From positions 1,798,001-1,862,000 of the forward strand of contig NZ_CP022111.1 in assembly GCF_000730165.1 (NCBI RefSeq): 64,000 nucleotides of DNA, read 5' to 3'. Shown here in pieces: positions 58,222 to 64,000 of the stretch. Within the stretch, counting starts at the first letter, position 1; every line of letters begins with the position of its first letter. Under the pieces are notes generated by a model. It was not told where the DNA came from and made no database searches. It saw nothing but the letters and a program-made list of their open reading frames with translations. A program made the translations under genes and the position numbers. The DNA is from Nitrospirillum viridazoti CBAmc. Its GTDB lineage: Bacteria; Pseudomonadota; Alphaproteobacteria; Azospirillales; Azospirillaceae.

Positions 58222-59625
58222 TCAGGCCTTGCCGGTCCGCGTCCACCATCCCGCCGGCAGGTTCAGTTCCAGCAGGCCCGCCGCCAGCATGACGCCGCAC
58301 AGCCACCAGGTCTGCCACACGCCGTAGGAGAAACAGCCCACCGCGACGGTGGCGGCGATGGCCGCCAGCGCCGTGGCCTGGGCATAGGCCGGGAGGCGCC
58401 GCGTGCCCCAGGCCAGCCCCACGCCCAGCCATGTGTAGAGCACGCTGCCCACCACCCCCAGCTCCAGCAGCACCTGCAGGAATATGTTGTGCGGATGCAG
58501 GGGGATGATGGGGGATTCGGGGTGAAATTTGGAGACCTCGCCCTCATCCGGGATGTTGCGGGAACTGTCCAGTCCCCAGCCGACCAGGGGCTTTTCCAGG
58601 ATGCGGCGGGCGGCCACGTCCCAGATTTCCACCCGGTGGCGGAAGCTCCACGGCATGCGCGCCTCTTCCGTCAGGCCGGCGCGGTGCAAGGCCAGCGAGA
58701 TGGGAATGGACAGGGTGGGACCGGCCACCAGCGCCACGATCAGCACCACCCGGGCGGCGCGCGCGGAAAGCCGCGCCAGGCCGTAGAATACCAGGCCCAT
58801 GCCCAGGCCCACCTTGGCCGAGGCGCTGGTGCCGCCCAGCGCCGCCAGGAAGAAGGCCGCCGGCATCACCCAGGCCCACGGCATGGCCCGACCCGCCGGG
58901 GGCAACCGCATCGCCGCCAGCGCCGGCAGGCGGGCGACGGCCCCCCGGCCCGTGACCCAGGCCAGGCGCGCCAGGCCCAGCCCCAGGGGCCAAGCCAGCG
59001 TGGCGAACAGCACGGCGGGCCGGTTCAGCGCCCGGTCATGGTCGACTTTCGTGCCTTCAAGCGCCTTTTCCAGGCGGTAGATGGGCTGGTCGCCGACCAC
59101 CTCGACGGCGAAGATGGCCAGGCCCACCAGCATGCCGATGACGGCCCAGCGGATGAGGAGCCAGCGTCGCTGCTCATCCACCTCGCGCAGGGTGCCGATC
59201 CAGAACAGGAAGGGCACGACGGTGTAGAGGAAGGTCAGCAGCTGACCCACGCCGTCCTTGCGCACGGGCGTCCACAGCACGGATACCGCCCCCAGCAGCA
59301 GGCACAGCGCCAGGGGCAGCAGCGGCGTGGCGCGCCAGGTCGCGCGGGCGGTCAGCAGGGCGGGCAGCCGGCGGGCAGTGAGCGCGTAGAGGATGCCGCC
59401 CAGGAAGGACAGGCTGATCAATGCGGGCGCCGTGCCCAGGGGCAGCAGGGCGCAGACGAAGCCCAGCACGGTCAGCAGGAACAGCGTCAGGCCCGTCCAT
59501 GCCAGGCTGAAGGGCGCCGCTTTCCGGGAGACGGCGGTGGGCCCGGCCGCAGGCGTAGCGGCGGGCAAGGGGGACATGACCGGTGCACTGGTCCGCAGTT
59601 CGCGCGTGGTCTGGGTTGACGACAT
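58222..59625 (-). CDS. O-antigen ligase/polymerase family protein
   Basis: A 467-residue integral membrane protein with about 11 helices and the large periplasmic loop typical of O-antigen ligases and Wzy-like polymerases. The family motif is present: FRHRVEIWDVAARRILEKP then LVGWGLDSSRNIPDEG and HPHNIFLQVLLELGVVG. Such proteins join a lipid-carried glycan to LPS or another acceptor. An O-antigen role fits the two glycosyltransferases nearby (59732 and 61776) although they are not in one operon with it. Confidence 0.9.
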   Translation of the reverse strand: MSSTQTTRELRTSAPVMSPLPAATPAAGPTAVSRKAAPFSLAWTGLTLFLLTVLGFVCALLPLGTAPALISLSFLGGILYALTARRLPALLTARATWRATPLLPLALCLLLGAVSVLWTPVRKDGVGQLLTFLYTVVPFLFWIGTLREVDEQRRWLLIRWAVIGMLVGLAIFAVEVVGDQPIYRLEKALEGTKVDHDRALNRPAVLFATLAWPLGLGLARLAWVTGRGAVARLPALAAMRLPPAGRAMPWAWVMPAAFFLAALGGTSASAKVGLGMGLVFYGLARLSARAARVVLIVALVAGPTLSIPISLALHRAGLTEEARMPWSFRHRVEIWDVAARRILEKPLVGWGLDSSRNIPDEGEVSKFHPESPIIPLHPHNIFLQVLLELGVVGSVLYTWLGVGLAWGTRRLPAYAQATALAAIAATVAVGCFSYGVWQTWWLCGVMLAAGLLELNLPAGWWTRTGKA

Positions 59626-59731
59626 CTTGCTCCAGCGTATCTCTCCGGTGGCCCAAGGCCCCCCAGCCTGGCCACCAAGGCCCCCACCTTTTACTCGGGA
59701 ACGGCGATGGTCCTAGCGCTTTTTCATCAGG

Positions 59732-60700
59732 TCACAGGATAGGCATGGGCCGGCCCGTTACCTGGACCAGCAATTCTGCCGCGGCGTCCGCCACCTGGCC
59801 AAGGGAAAGTGCCGCCATCCGGGCCTCGGGCGATGCGCCCGGCTCGGCTGCCGGCGCCACCACGGCCCGGGCCTGGGAACCCCACGGCGCATAGAGATGC
59901 GAGGGGGTGGGCCCGAACAGCCCCAGCGTGGGCGTGCCGGCCGCGGCGGCCACGTGCATCAGGCCGCTGTCGTTGCCGACGAACAGCCGCGCCCGTTCCA
60001 GGCAGGCGCCCGCCAGCAGCGGATCGGTGCGGCCCACCAGGTCGATGACCCGGCCAGCACCCAGCGCGGCCCTCAGAGCGTCCAGCACCGGCGCGCAGCG
60101 CGGCCGTTCCGCTTCCGCCGCCAGGACCATGACCCGGGCGGGACAGGGACCGGCCGCGAGCGGGCCGGCCACCAACCGCAAGGCCAGCGCGGCGAAGCGA
60201 TCCGCCGGCCATTCCTTACCCGTCCAGTTGGCGGCGGGGCCCAGCGCCAGGATCGGGGGCCCGGTGTCGGGCCCTAAAAGGACGCGCGCTTCGTCGCGGA
60301 TGGCCTCATTCAGAAACAAGCGGGGGTTGGGCGGCGGCTCCAGCCCCAGCACCAGGCCCAGGGACACGACCTTGGGCTGGCGATCGTCACCGCCCCGGAA
60401 GGTGGCGCGGCGGCGGGCCAGGATCAGGCGGGACACGGCGCTGTCGCGCAGATCCACCACCAAATCCCAGCGGCGGCCCGCCACCTGCCGCCACAGGTCC
60501 AGCCAGTGCCCGGCCAGGCGCCGCTTGGGCATGGCGATGATCTCGTCCAGGCGGGGCACGGCGCGGAACAGGGGGGCGGCGATGGGACCGCAGGCGATGG
60601 TGAAGCGCGCGTCCGGCAGCTGGTCCACCAGATGCCCCAGCAAGCCGGTTGTCAGCACCGCGTCGCCCAGACGGGTGGAGGTGATGAACAAAACCCGCAA
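59732..60700 (-). CDS. Glycosyltransferase family 9 protein (heptosyltransferase-like)
   Basis: A 322-residue ADP-heptose-type GT-B glycosyltransferase: RVLFITSTRLGDAVLTTGLL at the N-terminus, FTIACGPIAAPLF, and the C-terminal donor-site strand FVGNDSGLMHVAAAAGTPTLGLFGPT (parts NDSGLMHVAAAAG and LGLFGP). The start is taken as TTG (60698-60700), giving MRVLFITSTRLG, with GGGGG upstream; no ATG fits, as the open frame to 61342 lies over YgfZ. It likely adds a heptose or related sugar to the LPS core. Confidence 0.88.
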   Translation of the reverse strand: MRVLFITSTRLGDAVLTTGLLGHLVDQLPDARFTIACGPIAAPLFRAVPRLDEIIAMPKRRLAGHWLDLWRQVAGRRWDLVVDLRDSAVSRLILARRRATFRGGDDRQPKVVSLGLVLGLEPPPNPRLFLNEAIRDEARVLLGPDTGPPILALGPAANWTGKEWPADRFAALALRLVAGPLAAGPCPARVMVLAAEAERPRCAPVLDALRAALGAGRVIDLVGRTDPLLAGACLERARLFVGNDSGLMHVAAAAGTPTLGLFGPTPSHLYAPWGSQARAVVAPAAEPGASPEARMAALSLGQVADAAAELLVQVTGRPMPIL

Positions 60701-60883
60701 CAGACTGGCCCCCAACCCACGGCATGACCCCGGCGACCGGCCCCTTATACAAGTGCCCTCAGACGCTTGCCAATGCGGCGATGGCGGTTGACCCCTGCAT
60801 ACGGGTGGGAACCCTTGCGGCGGGACGCGCCACCCCTTACCTGTTGAAGCACCCCGATGGGAAAACTGTTCAGGTCCGGCATC

Positions 60884-61807
60884 ATGACTGAAGGCGTCGC
60901 ATTTTCCTGGCCACTGCTCGCGCACGGGGCGGCGGGCCGGCTTGCCGACCGGGGCGTGCTGGCGCTGACCGGGTCTGACGCCCGCACCTTCCTGCAGGGG
61001 CTGATCACCAACGACGTCCGCCGCGTCAGCCCTTCCCACGCCATCTACGCCTTGTTCCTGACCGCCCAAGGCAAGTTCCTGCACGAGTTGTTCGTGACCG
61101 CCCAGGTGGATGCCGATGGCGACGAAACCCTGCTGATCGAGACGGAGGCGGCGCGGGCGCCCGACTTGCTGCGCCGCCTGTCGATGTACAAGCTGCGGTC
61201 CAAGGTGACCCTGGCCGATGCCAGCGCCCGGTGGGCGGTAGGCGTGGCCCTGGATGGGGCCGCGGCGGGCGCCGCGCCAGGTGCTGCGGGGATCATGGAA
61301 ACGCCGGAGGGCCCAGCCATCGCCTATGTCGACCCGCGCCATGCCGGCCTGGGCCTGCGCCTGCTGCTGCCCCGCCCGGTGGCGGAGAGCCTGCCCGACG
61401 CGGCCGACGCCTATGCCCGGCGCCGGCTGGACCTGGGCGTGCCGGATGGCAGCCGGGACCTGGTGCCGGAAAAATCCATTCCCCTCGAGAACGGCATGGA
61501 CAACCTATCCGCCGTGGCGTTCGACAAGGGCTGCTACATGGGTCAGGAACTGACCGCCCGCACCCACTATCGCGCCCTGATCCGCAAGCGCCTGATGCGG
61601 GTGACGGCAACCGACGGGCAGGCCCTGCCCGCCGCCGGCACGCCGGTGCTGTGGGGGGAGCGCGAGGTGGGCGAAATGCGCAGCAGCCTGGGGCCCCTGG
61701 GCCTCGCGGTTCTGCGGATCGAGGACGTGGAAAAGCCCGACGTGGCCCTGAGCTGCGGCGGCGTGCCGCTGACGGTCAGTGGCCCGGTGCCGGCGCCCCG
61801 GCCTTGA
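60884..61807 (+). CDS. YgfZ-family folate-binding protein
   Basis: A 307-residue homologue of YgfZ/GcvT-like proteins, which use tetrahydrofolate in Fe-S cluster repair and maintenance. The diagnostic motif KGCYMGQE is present (about residue 216), with ARTHYRALIRKRLMRV after it; the N-terminal part matches ALTGSDARTFLQGLITNDV. ATG at 60884 (MTEGVAFSW) or 60857 (MGKLFRSGIM) is the start; no ribosome site decides it. The 3' end overlaps by 32 bases the end of the convergent GT4 gene. Confidence 0.9.
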   Translation: MTEGVAFSWPLLAHGAAGRLADRGVLALTGSDARTFLQGLITNDVRRVSPSHAIYALFLTAQGKFLHELFVTAQVDADGDETLLIETEAARAPDLLRRLSMYKLRSKVTLADASARWAVGVALDGAAAGAAPGAAGIMETPEGPAIAYVDPRHAGLGLRLLLPRPVAESLPDAADAYARRRLDLGVPDGSRDLVPEKSIPLENGMDNLSAVAFDKGCYMGQELTARTHYRALIRKRLMRVTATDGQALPAAGTPVLWGEREVGEMRSSLGPLGLAVLRIEDVEKPDVALSCGGVPLTVSGPVPAPRP

Positions 61808-62960
61808 GCGCGGCGGCCGCGGCGGCCTCGGCCGAGGCGACCAGTTCGGCATAGAGCCGCTCCAGCGCTTCCAGGCTGGTGGCCTGGTTGTAGGCGGGCA
61901 GCTCCGGCCGGTGACGCAGGCGGAGCCCCGCCCCACGGGCCTGCGCCACCGCCTCCAGCGCCACGCTCAACTGCTCCGCCAGATCATCGGCATCGCCCAG
62001 GGCCGCCAGCGGGGCCAGCGCCAACCCGTTGCCCGTTCGCGCGCCGTCGGCCGCGCTGAACGCGTCCCCTCCGTCCTGCGACGGGGGCTGCAGGATGGTG
62101 CGGGCCCCTTCCGAGGCGGAGGCCACCACAGGCACGCCGGCGTCCAGCGCCTCCAGGAACACCAGGCCGAACGGTTCGAACCGGGAAGGGGAACAGAACA
62201 GATCGGCGGCGTGGTAGAAATCCTTCACATCGCCCCGGAAGCCCAGGAAGCGGATGGCCGGGCAGTCGGTCGCCTGCTGGCGCAAGGCGCCCATCTCGGG
62301 CCCATCGCCAACGATTGCCAGCTTGAGGTGCGGGTGGTCCAACCCGCGCACCGCGCTGACCAAGAGGTCGAAACCCTTTTCCCGGATCAGCGGCCCCACA
62401 CCCAAGGCCAGCACGTCGCCCGGCAGTTCCGCACCCATTTCCGCGCGCAGTGCGGCGATGCGGCCGGCATGCGGGACCGGATGTGCCTGCCGCCACAGGT
62501 TCACGCGGGCGATGCGCCCCTCGAACCCGCCCAGCTTGGCCTCCTGCGCCTGCCAATCGGTGGTGGCGACCACGGCGTCGTGGTTCTGGTACCACCGGCG
62601 GCGGTAGTCGGGGTGCATGGTGGCCAGCAGGGACGGGCGGCCCGGCAACAGCGGCCGCAGCCGGCCCACGGTCTGACCCGCGCGGCCGCCATGGCAATGG
62701 ATGACATCCGGCCGGAAGCGGCGGATATGGCCCCAGATCCCAGGCGCCATGAGGCCGGGCCCCACCGTCACCACCCGCAGTCCCGGCAGCGCGCCCGAGG
62801 GCGGCAGCTGGTCGCGGATGGAACGACCGCCCGCGTCGGCGCAGTCAGCCCGAACGATCAGCAGAACGTCGTGGTGGCGCGCCTGGGCCATCGCCAGTTC
62901 CGCGACGTGGCGCTCCGCCCCCCGGAACCCTTTGGACAATATGATCTGGACGATACGCAT
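61776..62960 (-). CDS. Glycosyltransferase family 4 protein
   Basis: A 394-residue GT-B glycosyltransferase: MRIVQIILSKGFRGAERHVAEL at the start, IHCHGGRAGQTVGRL, the donor-site GVGPLIREKGFDLLVSAV with AIVGDGPEMGALRQQA, and the E-x7-E motif in PSRFEPFGLVFLEALDAG. The ATG at 62958-62960 has GAGGG close upstream; the open frame further on lacks family sequence. It probably transfers a sugar in LPS or exopolysaccharide assembly, along with the O-antigen ligase and GT9 genes. It overlaps YgfZ tail to tail. Confidence 0.92.
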   Translation of the reverse strand: MRIVQIILSKGFRGAERHVAELAMAQARHHDVLLIVRADCADAGGRSIRDQLPPSGALPGLRVVTVGPGLMAPGIWGHIRRFRPDVIHCHGGRAGQTVGRLRPLLPGRPSLLATMHPDYRRRWYQNHDAVVATTDWQAQEAKLGGFEGRIARVNLWRQAHPVPHAGRIAALRAEMGAELPGDVLALGVGPLIREKGFDLLVSAVRGLDHPHLKLAIVGDGPEMGALRQQATDCPAIRFLGFRGDVKDFYHAADLFCSPSRFEPFGLVFLEALDAGVPVVASASEGARTILQPPSQDGGDAFSAADGARTGNGLALAPLAALGDADDLAEQLSVALEAVAQARGAGLRLRHRPELPAYNQATSLEALERLYAELVASAEAAAAAALKAGAPAPGH

Positions 62961-63378
62961 ACAGGCCCTCGATACGAAACCCGCGCAGCCACAACGGCGC
63001 AGACAACCGGGCCTCCTCACCCAGGATCCAGGCGCACCAACCTCGCCCGACCTGATCCTTCCTACGCCCTGCCCGGCGTGGGGGCAAGCCCCCGCCCCGC
63101 GCCCGGCATTAAGGTCGCAATCCCCACACCCTGGTCGCGCGGTCTTGGTACGCGCCCGACGACGCCAACCCATCATCGTGCCAGCCGGCGCAAGGTGCTT
63201 AAGTACAAAGTGATTGACGAAGATGGGGCGCCTTCCCACACCATGCGCCTTAGGCTCGGGGGCGCCTCGGGCCGGGGCGCCTTAAACCGGGGCACCCTGG
63301 GCCGGGGCCGACGTCGCCGGGGCACGGCGCCCCTGGCGACTGGCGTGTATGGAATAGGACGACAGGCGGGTGGGGGGT
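62961..63378. other. Intergenic region with a 15-bp tandem repeat
   Basis: These 418 bases between divergent genes have no credible gene. The middle (63180-63225) is more AT-rich and may hold promoters. A five-copy 15-bp tandem repeat lies at 63259-63333 (listed separately). A sixth, out-of-phase GGGGCGCC element lies at 63225. Confidence 0.55.
63259..63333 (+). repeat. Five-copy 15-bp tandem repeat
   Basis: Units begin with GGGGC at 63259, 63274, 63289, 63304 and 63319, exactly 15 bases apart; most end in CC. The first three are GGGGCGCCTCGGGCC, GGGGCGCCTTAAACC and GGGGCACCCTGGGCC. Copies four and five are more diverged. Confidence 0.8.
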
Positions 63379-64000
63379 ATGAGGTCAGGGGTCAGTTCAT
63401 CGCACGGCGCCGCCAGTGGGGGCCACGCCGGCAGCCTGCGGCGCGCCAGCGGCTGGATCGCCGCCCTGGTCGTTGCCGCATCGGTCGCCCTGGTGGCGGC
63501 CGCGACCTACAACATGGCCCTGTTCAGCCGCGTCGATCGGTCGCTGGATGAGACGCCGGCCGCAGCCGCCGCCAAATCCCGCGCCCTGGATGAGGCGCGG
63601 TCGGCCCTGGGCAACGGCGGGCTCCTGAACGCGCTGGCCGTGTATGCCGAAACCGGGAGCGCCCAGGCGCGGGCCGACATCGCCCAGGCGCTGGAAACGG
63701 CGGACCGCAACGTCCGCGCCTTCGAAGGCAACCGCCTGACCACGGCCGAATCAGATCTGGCGCGCGATCTGCACCGCCTCATCGACCGCTATCGCGCGGC
63801 GGTGAATGCCGCCGGCGACAAGCCGCAGGCCCTGTCCGGCGCCACCGGCCTGTCGCTGATGACCCTTCATGCCGCCGTGGCCGACCGCATCGCCCAACTG
63901 CGCCGGCAGGAGGTGCAGACCACGGCCGACGTGCTGGCCGGCCCCGCCCGCGCCGGCTTCTGGCTGGGAATCGCCGCCGTGGGCGCCATGCTGGCCACCG
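63379..64000 (+). CDS. N-terminal part of a membrane sensor-like protein, cut by window end
   Basis: A 207-residue fragment starting at ATG 63379 behind GGTGGGGGG. A short cytoplasmic leader precedes a membrane helix (about 27-45, WIAALVVAASVALVAAATY). A roughly 130-residue periplasmic helical region follows, with DRSLDETPAAAAAKSR and ETADRNVRAFEGN. A second membrane helix begins at the window end (GFWLGIAAVGAMLAT). The two-helix, helical-sensor layout is typical of chemoreceptors, histidine kinases and diguanylate cyclases. The output domain lies beyond the window. Confidence 0.75.
   Translation, partial: MRSGVSSSHGAASGGHAGSLRRASGWIAALVVAASVALVAAATYNMALFSRVDRSLDETPAAAAAKSRALDEARSALGNGGLLNALAVYAETGSAQARADIAQALETADRNVRAFEGNRLTTAESDLARDLHRLIDRYRAAVNAAGDKPQALSGATGLSLMTLHAAVADRIAQLRRQEVQTTADVLAGPARAGFWLGIAAVGAMLAT

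Noticed and set aside
63259-63333. Pentapeptide-repeat gene in the 15-bp repeat
   Set aside because: The frame giving GASGR GALNR GTLGR has no start or ribosome site near and continues into a shadow of the sensor gene.
1-64000. CRISPR arrays, tRNA or rRNA genes, insertion sequences, phage or conjugation genes
   Set aside because: None seen on either strand; the only tandem repeat (63259-63333) has contiguous 15-base units without spacers.

Overview
The window is a high-GC (about two thirds G+C by eye), densely coding stretch of an alphaproteobacterial chromosome. The gene families fit the Rhodospirillales/Azospirillaceae: TonB receptor plus LacI plus flavin halogenase, class-2 polyphosphate kinase, ModE/ModABC, retropepsin-like periplasmic proteases and YgfZ. 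This placement is an inference from gene content; no rRNA, tRNA, CRISPR array, insertion sequence or prophage gene was seen. Both ends cut genes: a methyl-accepting chemotaxis protein on the left and the N-terminus of a membrane sensor-like protein on the right.

Layout. 0-7.9 kb: chemoreceptor, periplasmic solute-binding-like protein, DUF3667 membrane protein, a two-gene operon of secreted phosphoesterases (sphingomyelinase-like enzyme, then HAD acid phosphatase lipoprotein) and a DUF4349 lipoprotein. 7.9-13.9 kb: a five-gene minus-strand operon (acyl-CoA dehydrogenase, SDR, aminoglycoside-phosphotransferase-like kinase, histidine phosphatase, SDR) with a divergent LysR gene. Its make-up matches 4-hydroxyacyl-CoA breakdown by phosphorylation and elimination. 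13.9-16.5 kb: a Sel1-repeat protein and a protein resembling a catalytically dead GGDEF-EAL protein. 16.6-28.3 kb: a carbohydrate-uptake locus with two MFS porters, a GPH symporter, two LacI regulators, a TonB-dependent receptor and a flavin-dependent halogenase. Receptor and halogenase diverge from a region with three LacI-type palindromes. 28.2-36 kb: thioesterase, PPK2, a Phd/VapC toxin-antitoxin pair whose toxin is frameshifted, class II aldolase-like protein, Crp/Fnr and LysR regulators, LeuC/LeuD-type dehydratase and a VOC protein.

36-43.5 kb: tandem two-lobed retropepsin-like proteases (the second frameshifted), tandem RDD membrane proteins, a short-chain fatty-acid transporter, small lipoprotein, GNAT acetyltransferase and glutathione peroxidase. 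37.1-40.2 kb is more AT-rich than its surroundings. 44-48.4 kb: modABC behind a perfect ModE-type palindrome, a PD40 beta-propeller protein and a ModE-type regulator with only the DNA-binding domain. The propeller gene carries the same 12-bp palindrome (GACAACGTTGTC) as the TonB-receptor/halogenase promoter 24 kb away, which suggests a shared LacI regulon. 48.4-57.8 kb: PadR-MFS efflux pair with tandem operators on the start codon, a second solute-binding protein, sugar-nucleotide epimerase-like SDR, LysR with two SDRs, a lipoprotein and nitronate monooxygenase. 57.8-63 kb: a conserved small protein, O-antigen ligase, GT9 and GT4 glycosyltransferases and YgfZ. The last intergenic region holds a five-copy 15-bp tandem repeat.

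The most useful leads are the 4-hydroxyacyl-CoA operon, the operator shared by the halogenase locus and the PD40 gene, the halogenase in a sugar-uptake locus, the two apparent frameshift pseudogenes, and two regulator genes that look leaderless with operators overlapping their promoter or start codon. Positions and motifs were read by eye; no database search was run.
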